64,000 nt of DNA from Halicephalobus mephisto (lineage: Eukaryota; Nematoda; Chromadorea; Rhabditida; Panagrolaimidae): the NCBI GenBank assembly GCA_009193035.1, contig SWDT01000005.1, forward strand, positions 558,001 to 622,000, written 5' to 3'. The notes beneath the pieces were generated by a model, which searched no databases, had not been told where the DNA came from, and saw only the letters and a program-made list of their open reading frames with translations. Of this stretch, positions 1-11,125 are shown one piece after another (position 1 is the stretch's first letter; each line of letters starts with the position of its first letter). The translations under genes and the position numbers were made by a program.

Positions 1-951
1 TGACTCCTTCAACGTCTCAGCTTTTCTGTTTTTACTCACCGGTGAAAGGCTGTGGAGTCTTCAGTAATCTCGTAGAAGCTTCTGGAGTTTTATAAAATTT
101 ACTAAAAAATTTTTAATTTTCTATAATCTTCGAAAATTGGGAAATTTCAAAAATTTAATAAAAATTTAAAGTTTCTAGAATCCAGTTGAAAGATTCAGAA
201 TTTTATAAAAGATTCTGGAATCTTCAATAATCTCGTAGAAGCTTCTGGAGTTTTATAAAATTTACTAAAAAATTTTTAATTTTCTATAATCTTCGAAAAT
301 TGAAAAATTTTAAAAATTTAATAAAAATTTCGAAGTTTCTAGAATCCAGTTGAAAGATTCGGAATCCAGTTAAAGATTCTGCAGTTTTCCACAAAGTTGA
401 GGAAATTTTAGAATCTCAAAAGCTTCTGAAAGTCTTTGAAATTTTTAAAGTTCTCCAACTTCTGGAATTTCAAGAAATTTTCAGAATTATGTTTTTCAAA
501 TTTTTGGAATCTATTAGGGAATTCTGAAATTTCAAAAAATTTAATGTTAAAAGTTTTCAGAATTTTGAAGAAATTTTTTTTTGAAATTTTCAGAATTTAG
601 TAAAAATTTTGAATTTTTCTAACTTTTAAAATTTGGAAAAATTAAATTTTAAAAATTTTAAAGAATTTTTTTTAATTTCTAAAATTTCGAAAAATTAAAT
701 TTTAAAAATTTTCAAAATTATGAAATCCAAAAATTTTTTTAAATTTTCGAAAATTAAAAAAATCAATTTTTTAAAGTTTCTAAAAATTTAAAAATTCGTG
801 TTGAGACAATTTTAAATTTCTATAATATTATTATTTCGAAATTAAGAAGTCCAATGACCGTTGTTATGGGTGATTCTGTGATTTCTAAATCAGATTCTGG
901 AGACTTATTGGTTGGTGAAAAATAAAAATTAAATTTAATATTTAATTTTAG
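1..951. repeat. AT-rich leader with a 163-bp tandem duplication
   Basis: No gene is seen here. Two diverged copies of a roughly 163-bp unit start at about 58 and 221; both contain 'ctcgtagaagcttctggag' and then 'ctagaatccagttgaaag'. The remainder is low-complexity AAATTTT sequence. The word 'ttcgtgttgagaca' near 795-808 belongs to a motif that recurs across the window. The stretch ends in a good 3' splice site at 950-951, so it is probably intron or upstream region of the ETS gene. Confidence 0.6.
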
Positions 952-3900
952 AATGGGATGCAGAATCAGATGGGATTTCCCCAGAGATATCCGTTCTACG
1001 ATCAGCAGCCCGCCAGCGGCCAGAAGACAGGGACGACTTCTACAGTATCCTCCCCGTCGCCTTTGAACAACGGATCCATCCAGCAAAATCATCAAGGACA
1101 ACACCAAAATGGTATTTTTTTAAAATATTTAAAATTACATTTTTTAATTGTTAAAATGGTATTTTTTAAAAATATTTAAAATTATATTTTTTAATTGTTA
1201 AAATGGTATTTTTTAAAAATATTTAAAATTACATTTTTTAATTGTTAAAATGATATTTTTGAAAGTATTTAAAATTACATTTTCAAAAATTTCCAAAATG
1301 GTATTTTTTAAAAATATTTAAAATTATATTTTCAAAAATTTTTAAAATGGTATTTTTTAAAAATAATTAAAATTATATTTTTTTTAATTTTTAAAATGAT
1401 ATTTTTTAAAAGTATTTAAAATCACATTTTTTAAAAATTTTGAAAATGGTATTTTTAAAAATATTTAAAATTATATTTTCAAAAATTTTGAAAATGGTAT
1501 TTGTTAAAAATATTTAAAATTATATTTTTTTTTAATTTCCAAAATGGTATTTTTTTAAAATATTTAAAATTACTTTTTCTTTAAGTTTAAAAATTTTTGA
1601 ATTATAATTTTTCGAACATACTTGGCAACCCCTGAGGGCTTGGTACCCCGTACTACCCTCGTCTAAGACCCCTTTAAACTCGACGAATTCGAAAATGGTA
1701 ATTCCAAAATCGTAAAATTACTCATTAACAAAAATCCAAATTACTACTTGGTATACTGTAGCTTCTGAAAATTCTCCTCAAGACAATTTTGTAAAAATTT
1801 TTTTACAATAAATTTAGGAATAAATTTGTCTCTTCATGGTGAGAATCACGGAGTGGATTCTAACGGAATCAAAGAAGAACCTCAATTCGGACAGAACCAG
1901 ATGAACGGCTGTTTCCCGTGTCCGTCCATCAGGTTGCCCTCGAACAACTGTCCCAGCGGATCCAATATGCAGCCCGGTAGGTCCCTACAGTATAAGCCAA
2001 CTATGGCTATCTACTTAATCAATCCCAAAATCACAAACATTTTTTAAAAAATTTTCGCTTCGAGAGTCGCAAAATTAATTTTTTTTAAATTTCATTAAAA
2101 ATTTCACTTTTTATATATCGAAACATGATTAAAAATACAAATCAACTTCTAAGAATTCTAAAAATATAGAAATAATGAAGAATAATCTAATTTTAGTTGA
2201 GATTTTGATGTTTGAAATCTTCAAGTTTAATTTCGTTCAAAGTCTCATTATTTTTAAATTTTTTTATATCAAAACATGTATAATTACGTAGAGGAACTTT
2301 CTAAGAATGTTAAAAATATAAAAAATAACGAAAAGAATAAATTTTGAGTAAAATTTTCGTGTTTTACATATTTTTTAATTGGAGCCAAAATTATTTTATT
2401 TTTTACTTTTTCATATATGAAAATATATGTAAAACTGTAGAAGAACTTTCTAAGAATAGTAAAAATATAAAAAATAACGAAAAAGAATAAATTTTGAGTA
2501 AAATTGTCGTGTTTTACATATTTTTTAATTTGAGTCAAAATCATTTTATTTTTTACTTTTTCATATATAAAAATATATATAAAACTGTAGAAGAACTTTC
2601 TAAGAATGTTAAAAATATAAAAAATAACGAAAAAGAATAAATTTTGAGTAAAATTGTCGTGTTTTACATATTTTTTAATTTGAGTCAAAATCATTTTATT
2701 TTTTACTTTTTCATATATGAAAATATATATAAAACTATAAAGGAACTTCTGGAGATCCTAAATATATAAGAATAAATAAAAAATAATGCGATTTTAGGTG
2801 GAATTTTTATGTTAAAAAAGTTAAAATTTATTAAACGACTCTCGAATGGAAAATTTCGCTCGAAATTACTGTAATTTATAACTCGCGCTAAATTTTCCTA
2901 AACTTTAGATCACTTGAAATTTCTAATTTTATTACACAGGAAATTTTCAAGACCAAATCAAAAAGTTGTCAATTGTAAAAATAATTTCCTGTGAATAATC
3001 AAATTTGGCGAGTTCCTGACAATTGTGTATTTGCCGATTCTTGAGTCAGTTCGTTAGCATCCAGGAAAAGAACAACAGCAATCATGCAAATCTAGTCTAG
3101 TCAATTAAATTCGGGACAAAATCTGGATGCTAGCATGTCAATCGACAATGAATCTTTAAAGATTGACTGTCAAGAGATGAAAGACGTCGTTAAGCCCTTA
3201 GGCGCTGTTGGACGAATTTTAAATTATCTTTTATTTTATGTTTTCTTGAAGAATTACATTCTGAATTCTGGGACTTCTGGAACGAAAAAATTAAGCATTC
3301 ATCGGGGTCTTGAAAAATTTCAAATTCTTTGTGGTTCTAAAATAAAAAAAATAGAAATTAATTTTGGTTTTGAAACGAAAAGTTGAGATTCATTATGGTC
3401 TTGGAGCGAAAATATGAAAGGTATAGTATGTCTCAGAACGAAAAGTTGAAATTCTTCGTGGTCTTGGAGCGAAAAAAAGTTGAAATTCTTCGTGATCCTA
3501 AAACGAAAAAAAGTTGAAATTCATTATGGTCTTGAAGCGAAAAAAAATTGAAATTCTTTGTGATCCTAAAACAAAAAAAATTTCTTATTATTTTAAACTA
3601 AAACTTTTGATTCATTCTGGTTTCAGAAAGGAAAAAGTTGAAATTTACTGAGATCTTAAAACGAAAACATAAGAGGTGGATTATAGTTTTAAAACGAAAA
3701 ACGAACATTCGTTATTGTTTTAAAATGAAAAAATCCTAATCTTTGAATGAAAAAGTGGGAGATTAATTATAGTCTTGGAATAAAAACCACAAGTTTACCG
3801 GGGTCTTGAAACGAAAAATAAAATTATTTAATATTTTAAAACGAAAAATAAACTTATTTAATATTTTAAAACGGAAAATAAAAATTATTTAATATTTTAA

Positions 3901-5610
3901 AACGAAAAATAAAATAATTTAATATTTTAAAACGAAAAATAAAAATTATTTAATATTTAAAAATGAAAAATAAAAATCATTTAATATTTTAAAACGAAAA
4001 ATAAAAATTATTTAGTATTTTAAAACGAAAAATAAAAATAATTTAATATTTAAAAACGAAAAATAAAAATCATTTAATATTTTAAAACGAAAAATAAAAA
4101 TTATTTAATATTTTAAAATGAAAAATAAAAATCATTTAATATTTTAAAATGAAAAATAAAAATTATTTGTCTTAGAACGAAAAATTTCAATTTTTTTAAA
4201 ATTATTTTCCATAAAATTAATAATTATAAAAAAGTCAATTTTTTTCGATATTTGATTTTAATTTTTTGTAGTTATTATTTTCTGAAATCGTAAATCTTCG
4301 AAAATAGTTAATTTGTGTCCTTGTGAATCTCGACAATTTTTCTTGAACAACATCTGTTTCGAAATCAAGGCTGGCAGTTGAATTCACCTGGAAATTCATT
4401 TACCGTCTGTTGCATTTCGAGAAAAAACAATGTCCTTAAAAACGACTCAAACCGTAATTTGTAAAAATTAAACGGATTGCGCATTGTTTGGATTTCCGGT
4501 CGGAAGGACAGATGCAAAAAATGGATTATCGGTCAAGCAATAAATTGATTTTCGGTAATGTAGTGATTAGCATCCGTTACTGTAGCTTACAAGACCAGGG
4601 GTTGGGTGAGTCATTATTGACTTCAGACTTCCGTGACAGGTTCATCATAAAGAGGGATATGTTGAATGATTTTTTAAATAAATAAATACATATTGCGCAA
4701 AACAGGAAAAATATTAAAACGAAGAAAAAGGAGGTTGTTTTTCTTTTTGGTGGTGTAGCGGTCGGCTTTCGTGATTGGCACTTGCGCGACCCAAGTTCGA
4801 TTCCGCGCGGAAAAATGTTTCTTCCGACAAGAATGCCTCGGTAGTGCAGCGGTTAAAACATATGACTATCACTCGCAAAACCTAGGTTCGATTCCTGACC
4901 AAAAATTCATATCTCAACTTGTAACTTTTGCAACGAACTGATCATATGGAAATACGTATTGCACGTCTATTTAAATCTATAGATGTAGAATGAATCCTAA
5001 GACAGAAGACCTAGAAATAAATTCATTATTTTCAGACCCGTATCAGATGCTTGGACCGATGTCGAGCAAATTGGCCTCATCCGGATCTGGTCAAATCCAA
5101 CTCTGGCAGTTTCTGATGGAGTTGCTGTCGGATGCCAGAAATGCCGACGTCATCACATGGGAAGGCACCCAGGGGGAATTCAAACTAGTCGATCCAGATG
5201 ACGTTGCCAGAAGATGGGGAGAACGAAAATCAAAACCAAACATGAATTACGATAAAATGTCCAGAGCATTACGGTATTACTACGACAAAAATATCATGTG
5301 CAAAGTTCATGGAAAACGATATGCTTATAAATTTGATTTTCAAGGAATAGCTGCTGCCCTGAGTCCCCAAACACCCCATCCTGGAGCTGATATATTTTCT
5401 CATTCAGCCAGACTTCAAAGTGAATTTATGCATCCTGGATGGCACACTGCCGCTAATTACCGTAATTTAATCAATCCTGCTCATCTTCAACCCGCTGGAT
5501 TTTTTAATTCTACTTTCAACCCGGCATACGGTAACTTCGGAACTCCCAACATCGGCAACCCCCGGAGTTTCGGAATCTACAATTCTCAACCTTACTCCAA
5601 GTGCATTTGA
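952..5610 (+). CDS. ERG/FLI/FEV-class ETS-domain transcription factor
   Basis: Visible coding exons are 952-1111, 1818-1976 and 5036-5610; the junction phases agree (1 base left over at each, giving Gly and Asp codons). Counting from the ATG at 958 the product is 295 aa, but an out-of-frame ATG at 953 and the acceptor at 951 suggest that exon 952 may be internal with more exons to the left. The last exon holds a complete winged-helix ETS domain: '[15 protein letters not shown]' opens it, '[14 protein letters not shown]' and '[10 protein letters not shown]' form the DNA-recognition part, and '[12 protein letters not shown]' closes it. The lead-in 'DPYQMLGP' is typical of ERG/FLI1 proteins, which bind GGAA sites in the nucleus. 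No Pointed domain is seen. C. elegans ast-1 and ets-5 are the nearest relatives I know; I cannot choose between them. The 3.1-kb second intron is full of repeats. Confidence 0.9.
1106..1575 (+). repeat. 47-bp minisatellite that repeats the 5' splice site
   Basis: About ten copies of a ~47-49 bp AT-rich unit fill the first ETS intron. Copies of 'aaaatggtattttt' start at about 1106, 1153, 1200, 1298, 1346, 1444, 1493 and 1543, with two 'aaaatgatattttt' variants between them. The first copy is the real exon end and donor (exon ending at 1111), so each later unit carries a potential copy of the splice donor. Confidence 0.8.
2260..2765. repeat. 150-bp tandem repeat in ETS intron 2
   Basis: Roughly three and a half copies of a 150-bp unit marked by 'gtagaagaactttctaagaa' and 'gtcgtgttttacatatttt'. 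The unit length is a multiple of three, so one frame on the minus strand stays open over 136 codons. The peptide is low complexity and I do not regard it as a gene. Confidence 0.75.
3380..4170. repeat. Diverged and ~31-bp tandem repeats (aaaacgaaaaataaa)
   Basis: From about 3380 to 3800 there are diverged units around 'tcttggagcgaaaaaa' and 'gaaattcttcgtg'. From about 3815 to 4170 they give way to some eleven near-identical ~31-bp units of the type 'aaaacgaaaaataaaaa' plus 'ttatttaatattt'. Intronic satellite; no coding signal is seen. Confidence 0.7.
4749..4810 (+). pseudogene. tRNA-like sequence 1 (tRNA relic or SINE head)
   Basis: An A-box-like segment 'tgtagcggtcggc' is followed at tRNA spacing by a B-box match 'agttcgattcc'. 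The acceptor and T stems do not pair well, so this is not a functional tRNA. It lies 24 bp before a second similar sequence in the same orientation inside ETS intron 2, an arrangement compatible with decayed tRNAs or a tRNA-derived SINE. Confidence 0.45.
4835..4900 (+). pseudogene. tRNA-like sequence 2 (tRNA-Asp-like relic)
   Basis: The start 'gcctcggtagtgcagcggtt' resembles the 5' half of eukaryotic tRNA-Asp (acceptor strand and D arm), and 'aggttcgattcc' is a good B box with four of five T-stem pairs. The 3' acceptor strand does not complement the 5' strand and the anticodon stem is broken. It is probably a tRNA-derived pseudogene or SINE head. Confidence 0.5.
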
Positions 5611-6132
5611 CCCATTGGATTTATTTATAAATGTAAAATTAAAAATGGTAGCCTTGCTTTCAGTTTCTTCGTGATCTCATGCTTTGCTAATATTAATTTC
5701 TGGAAAGTTATAAAATAAGATTAGAATTTTGTGGAAATGCTTGGAATTTTCTAGGATACTGTAGACTGTCCTGACATTTTTGAATATTTTTAGGATACTG
5801 TAGACTGTTCTGAAATGTTTAAATATTTCAGGTAATTGTGGAAATTTTTATTAAATTTCGTAATTTTGGAAGATTTTAGAATTTTCTAAAATATCGAATT
5901 TACAATTTTGGAAGATTTTAGAATTTTCAAAAATATTTTATTTATAATTTTTACAATAATGTGAATAAATGCACAAAAAAATGCAACTTTTAGTTCAATA
6001 AAAAGTGGAAATCGTCACTATTAAGTTACATTTTCGTCACAAAAGTTAACTATTAATGAAAAATATAACGATTTCGAAATTGTTGCAGAACCAAAAGTTA
6101 CTTTTTGTGTAAAAATTGAATTTACTGATTAA
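5611..6132. other. Intergenic gap between convergent ETS and M13-like gene A
   Basis: Spacer of 522 bp between the stop codons of two convergent genes, serving as 3' UTR for both. It holds a repeated 'aggatactgtagactgt' pair at about 5753-5820 and one copy of the palindromic CACAAAA element (5971-6110). Confidence 0.6.
5971..6110. mobile_element. Palindromic CACAAAA-type MITE, locus A (monomer)
   Basis: The left end 'gcacaaaaaaatgcaacttt' mirrors the right end 'aaaagttactttttgtgt'. The interior 'cgtcactatt' and 'ttttcgtcacaaaag' matches the four other loci of the family at 38.3, 43.5, 48.0 and 59.7 kb. It is the most diverged of the five. Confidence 0.7.
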
Positions 6133-9100
6133 TTATTGTTCGGAAGATAAAAAACACGGTAAATACTGATCCTTGGGACATTGATGAAGAGCTCTGGTTC
6201 GTTCCAAGAAGCCGGCGGCAATCGTCATTTTCGAACGGAAATCGGTGTCCTTTCCCCACAACAGTAGGCCTTCATCATGGGCGGCTATTCGAGCGAGATC
6301 AAGTTGAAGATGTTTTTTGTTTGAGTAATTTTCGGATTTTTTCAGAATTTTGTAAGCAATTTCTAGACCAACAGCGAGATTGAAGTCCTTTCCTGTCAAT
6401 CCATGATCACGAAAACATTTTTCTTGTTCCAAAATCGCTTCAGGAACAAATTTTTCGATATTGTCGTTGTTTATAAGTTTCTTAATTCCTACCGGAGACC
6501 ACCTGAAGGCCTGAGAATCCACCACCTTCGCCACTTGCCGAGACAATTGGATGGTTAATAATTTTTCATCAGTGTCTATGAACGAAGCCACAGGGAGGAA
6601 AATCCAGTTCCCGGTCCTACTGTAGCCCACTTTCGTTTTCGACATCGGAGCACTTTCGAAAGTCGAACTTCTGGAAGCTGCTGTCTCATCTGCCAAGCGA
6701 GAAACAGACTTTATAAAAGCGAATTTCCTCAATTGCAGAAGAGTTTCGAGTTTGGAAAAGTTACTGTAAATAAGAAGATCTTTATGCTCTTCCTCGAATC
6801 CGGCAGGACTGACTTCCCAAGGTCTGTCTTCAGAAACGAGACAATTTCCATTTTTACAGTATCTCCAATTTCCAAATTGTCTGATAGTCTCATTCCGTTT
6901 GATTTCGAAAGAATTTTTTTCCACCAGAAGCCAATCTGGTTTGTCAGATGTCAAGCCAACTTTCTGGAGCCTTTCTTCAACCAGTTTTCTTTGATCTTCA
7001 GAATCCAAATATTTCAAAACGCTCTTTTTCATCTCTTGTACTATATCTTTGAATTTTTTAAAAACTTTTTCTCTCGCCGACTGAATTTCGCTTTCATCAT
7101 AAGTCGATAGGTAGATTACTGTAGCCACATGAGGGACATATTTTTCAATAACATGTATACAGTGATCGAAATCGGTCAAAATTGACTTTTCCAAAGAATC
7201 CAGGAAAAAGGATTTAAGGGATTTCAAATCTGTTCTGGAAATCAAGTCGGATAAACCTTCAAAGTAATCAGGATCTGTAATAACAACTTTTACAGTATCT
7301 ATGTCGATAGTTTGAGAGTTGTTTAAGAGAATCCCAAAGTAGGTTTTGAAATCGAAACGATATTTTTTTGGATCTAAGGTCTTCAAATCGAGGATTTCCC
7401 AATTTGACGATTTATCGCTGAAAGAATCAGAAACAAGTTGCACCAATTCGACGCCGAAGTCGCTCGTCGAATTCACGAATGTCTTCTTCGTCGAAGACAC
7501 ATTTGTTTTCAGCAATTCCGCGTTCCCACCCATATCGAATTCTGGATTCGAATTGAGATAAACGAGATAAGGATGATCTCCGTCGGGTTCCTGGAAGTTC
7601 GCCAGAACTCTAAGTTTGAAAAAAGTCTCCAAACCGAAACTACTCTGGAGGAAAGCCACAGCTTCGGCGATGGATTTTTGGGATTTATCTTTGAGGATTT
7701 CCTTCTCTACAGTATCTATCATTTCGTTGACGGAACTCCAATCTTCCGTCTCAGTTACGCAGCTTTCGTAAACATGTTTGATTTTTTTTATCGTAGCAGA
7801 ATTGTGGTATTTTTGGAAATATCCTTGAGTTAACATCTTTTCCATTCTGTTTTCCACCAAATTTTCATAAATATCGGATTTGTATTCTGTAGTCAAAATT
7901 GGGCAAAATTCATCAGAAGTTCTTTGGTTTACGTTATATTTGATAAAATATAAAATAAGAAAACTTCCTAATGTTACTAACAAAACAATAAAGATAATCC
8001 ATTTTAGCAATTTCTTCCAAGCTGTAATTATTAATTTATTTTTAATTCTGTATAGAAATTATTGGATAGGGCACTCCATCCTTAGTGGGGAGGGTAATCA
8101 ATAGGGGGCGCTTGGTCCCGAACGGATTTCCTTAGTAGAGAGAAGGAGTATTTGGTCCCGAACGGATTTCCTTAATACAGAGGAGTATTTGGTCCCGAAC
8201 GGATTCCCTTAGTACAGAGAAGGAGTATTTGGTCCCGAACGGATTCCCTAAGGACTAATAAGGAACATACAGTTCCTCTTGGCGGAAATTGTTATGTTTT
8301 GTTGCGTGTGTCGAGTTTGACGCTGATTTTGTATTGTGCCTTAGGCATATATTAGATAAACTTTTTCTACGATATCTACTTCATCGGTACGCGAGTCATT
8401 TGAACTGACAAATCCAATAGAAATAATTGATAGCTTTTAACGAGTATTTGGTGTTTTTATTACACACAAAAACGGTACATGATGTATTTCGAAACTAGTT
8501 TGACTCTATACTTTTATTTTATGTTGTATTCCAGTAGTGAAAATGTGTAGGTATTAAGGGGGTGTCGATGGTATGACACCTTGGAGTTCCATGATTAGGC
8601 AGAAAACTGTCAGTTCCTACTGCTGGCAGTTTAAACCTGTTTATCTTAACATAAACAGAGAAAAAGTCTTCGTTTGACCGAAGTCAGACTCGGACCAGAT
8701 CAGGATTGGATTTTCTCAAAAACTGACCTTTGGCACTTTGATCTCACTTTCCAGGTCTCGGCTGACTGGACAGAGCTTTGGACTTTCTATCTAGACCTTT
8801 GGCAGTTTAATTCCGTCTTTTATGTCTACATCCCCATGGTCCGTGCCACACTTTCCTTTCACACCTACTCTGAAGAGTGTTGTTAGATCTCTGTGAATCG
8901 GTATGGTTATGTGAGAGATGAGGGATATGAGAGTTTCTTGTTCATTCAAACAACATAACATTACGCACAATAACTATAAATCAATTAACTACTCAACACT
9001 TAGTTTGTTGTGTAGACAATATATCTATTGTCCAGCACGTAGGATACTTCTCTTCGACACTGCGATTTGGCTTATTTACACAGTAACCAGTTAATAAACC

Positions 9101-10129
9101 GATATAACAAGTATAAAACTGAAGGATCCACCCGGAATACTCGAGTTATATTCAATTATTTCTCTTGTTTATTAGTTGTCCAGTCTGTGCGCAATTGTTT
9201 ATAAAGTGTTAGTTATTATTCTATCTGTTGGGACAGAAACTACACTAGAAAAAGAGGACCTGAATAGATAGTTTGAATATCAAGGACCCTAGAATACTGT
9301 AGAGCAAGAGCGACTTGCGGTTGTCTGTTATAACATTATATACCTTGTTTGTCTGTACCTTATAAAGTAAATATTTGCAGTATTCTTCTTATTCCTGATC
9401 TTAGCAATATCCTAAACGCAGTTCCCTCCCACTTCCACAAAAACCTACAGTATATAATGTACTATATACAGTCGAACTTGGATATCAAATACCCCCTTGG
9501 AATCGGCAAAACGTATGTTATAAGAAAGGATATATCATAATGAGGGTAAATTTGAAGACAAACTAACCAAACTCACTCACACCATATGCTATAACAAGAG
9601 ATATCTTATAGCGGGAGCATCTTATATCCAAGTTCTACTATGTTATATCGGGGTAAATTTGAAGGCAGACTAACCAAACTCACTTACTCAGACCGTATGC
9701 TATAACAAGAGATATGTTATAGTAAGAGTATCTTATATCCAAGTTCTACTATGTTATATCGGGGTAAATTTGAAGGCAGACTAACCAAACTCACTTACTC
9801 AGACCATATGCTATAACAAGAGATATGTTATAGTAAGAGTATCTTATATCCAAGTTATACTGTATTAAAACAACTCTGATTTGTCGAGTAGATTATATTT
9901 TATATACCGATACATTAGAGCTATTTTTTGCGTCTCTAGTGATATTCCACAAAAATCATTTTTTTAAATAAATTAAAAACAAACTTACATTTCGTTCTGG
10001 GAGACGGAGATCGTGGTTCGGTCGGGACAGGCGAAAGATCATCCTCAATTTGGACTTTTTGATAAACATCTGGAAGATTTTCGAAATTATTTTTTCTATA
10101 AAATGTAAAAATTTACTTTCGTTCTTCAT
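6133..10129 (-). CDS. M13 (neprilysin-like) pseudo-peptidase A, type II membrane protein
   Basis: Exons read on the minus strand: 10129-10117 (ATG plus 4 codons), 10069-9989, and 8021-6133, joined in phase to 660 aa. The main exon has no ATG near its 5' end. It begins at a 'ttacag' acceptor, and the two small upstream exons match those of gene B in sequence and phase. N-terminal order: cytoplasmic tail 'MKNENVYQKV', a Ser/Pro-rich stretch, then one membrane helix at about 39-57. The ectodomain follows the M13 layout ('YESC', 'VVITDPDYFEGL', 'EKYVPHVATVIYLSTY', 'YSRTGNWIFLP', 'LAVGLEIAYKIL' and a Cys-rich end 'QCPKDQYLPCF'). The zinc-binding HExxH and the downstream ExxxD are absent, so catalysis is very unlikely. 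A secreted or surface binding role is inference. The second intron (8022-9988) carries a solo LTR and a MITE. Confidence 0.82.
8060..8419 (+). mobile_element. Solo LTR, copy 1 (GGTCCCGAACGG family)
   Basis: A 360-bp block flanked by perfect 5-bp direct repeats GAAAT (8055-8059 and 8420-8424). Its ends 'tattggat' and 'ccaata' are decayed forms of the TGTTG...CAACA ends seen in copy 3. Inside are four spaced copies of 'ggtcccgaacggatt', then 'acatacagttcctcttgg' and 'cttaggca', all shared with copies at 44.5 and 45.8 kb. The 5-bp duplication suits Ty3/gypsy or BEL/Pao elements. No internal retrotransposon genes are present. It lies in intron 2 of M13-like gene A. Confidence 0.85.
8420..9468. 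other. Intronic stretch without genes
   Basis: No exon is recognised. At about 8955-9035 there is a single diverged relative of the 144-bp satellite that fills an SLC10 intron at 46.9-47.6 kb; shared words are 'caattaacta', 'caacacttagtttgt' and 'attgtc'. A pair of 'cctttggca' words near 8726 and 8798 suggests a short internal duplication. Confidence 0.5.
9469..9862. mobile_element. 394-bp MITE with TA target duplication
   Basis: It starts 'cagtcgaacttggatat' after TA (9467-9468) and ends 'atatccaagttatactg' before TA (9863-9864), giving terminal inverted repeats of about 20 bp with a few mismatches. The CAGT(N)GAAC terminus and TA duplication are typical of pogo/Tigger-type Tc1-mariner relatives. 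The interior is built of three ~115-bp repeats, each with 'ggtaaatttgaagg' and the hairpin 'gctataacaagagatat'. There is no transposase. Confidence 0.8.
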
Positions 10130-10750
10130 TTTTGGACCACAAGTAAATTTTTCATTCAATCAGCCAATGTTTAAGGAAGTCCCCGTAGTTGATGTCAAGT
10201 TATCTAATCAGAAAAATGACTCTCGAGAAGGAAGTTTCTTTTCTAGGTCAAAAAATTTAGATCAATGATTTCCAAAAAATGAAACAATTACCACTTCTAT
10301 TATATTCAAAAACAGTACAAATTCAATCCTCAAAAACGGATTTTAATTGTTTTAATGTTATAAAGTGTAAAAAAATATAAAATGTAAAAAAATATATAAT
10401 GTACAAAAATACAAAATGTAAAAAAATATATAATGTATGTGAAGAGATTTATGGAGTCTATACTTCTTCTACTGGATGGGACCAGATGTAGATAGTAACG
10501 AATCGCAGCCAAAAATATATAAAAACGCCAAGTTTTATCTCCTATAAAATTGATAATAATAATTACAAGTTTTCCCACTCGCATTTTTTTTTCGTTGCGA
10601 GACCCTTCTTTCTCCGTTTTTCCTCTTTTACGTGGGCGCGAACACGTATTTTTTGGCTTTCTTTTTTCCTATTCCTCTTTTTTACCTTCGATTCCGTTGA
10701 CAATGTACAAAAATCGTTAAATTTAACTTATAAGACAAGTGGCTTTTTTG

Positions 10751-11125
10751 AATGAGTTATATATCAATTTGTAGGTTTTAAAATACTGATTCAGAATCTG
10801 TATTCCATTTTTGTTAAACGATCTTCTGAAACGAAGTAATCAGGAAAATTTCAAAATTTAGGATTGATTTTTCTTCCATTTTTGATCATTTTTTCAAAAA
10901 ATCAATGAAATAATTATAATCAGTACAAAAAATACATCTAATTGTAAAAAAATTATTAAAATTGGTTAAATTAAAATAGAAAACGAACTTCAAAAAAAGT
11001 ACTTTTTCGTTTTTTCAGTTTTCGATATGTGAAATTTCACACATTTATTTCATTTTCTCATTTTACAAAAATGGAATACAGATTCTGAATCAGTATTTTA
11101 AGAGTTGCAAAATTATATAACTCAT
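10751..11125. repeat. Foldback (inverted repeat) element
   Basis: The arm 10780-10814 ('aaaatactgattcagaatc' onward) is an almost perfect inverted copy of 11065-11100, and a shorter outer pair ('aatgagttatata' at 10751, 'tatataactcatt' at 11113) extends it. The arms are separated by about 250 bp. It would fold into a long hairpin and is probably a decayed MITE. No clear target duplication was found. Confidence 0.75.

Noticed and set aside
820..1107. 95-codon minus-strand frame over the first ETS exon
   Set aside because: Shadow of the ETS exon on the opposite strand; composition follows the plus-strand codons.
2284..2694. 136-codon minus-strand frame
   Set aside because: Created by a 150-bp tandem repeat whose length is a multiple of three; low-complexity peptide.
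3135..3386. 83-codon plus-strand frame starting '[16 protein letters not shown]'
   Set aside because: The first 25 codons look coding-like, but there is no matching donor and the phase cannot be tied to the ETS exons; the rest is AT-rich repeat.
6733..7833. Plus-strand frames inside M13-like gene A
   Set aside because: Antisense shadows of the long main exon.
8674..8886. 70-codon plus-strand frame in the M13-like A intron
   Set aside because: No family match and internal short duplications; no splice context.
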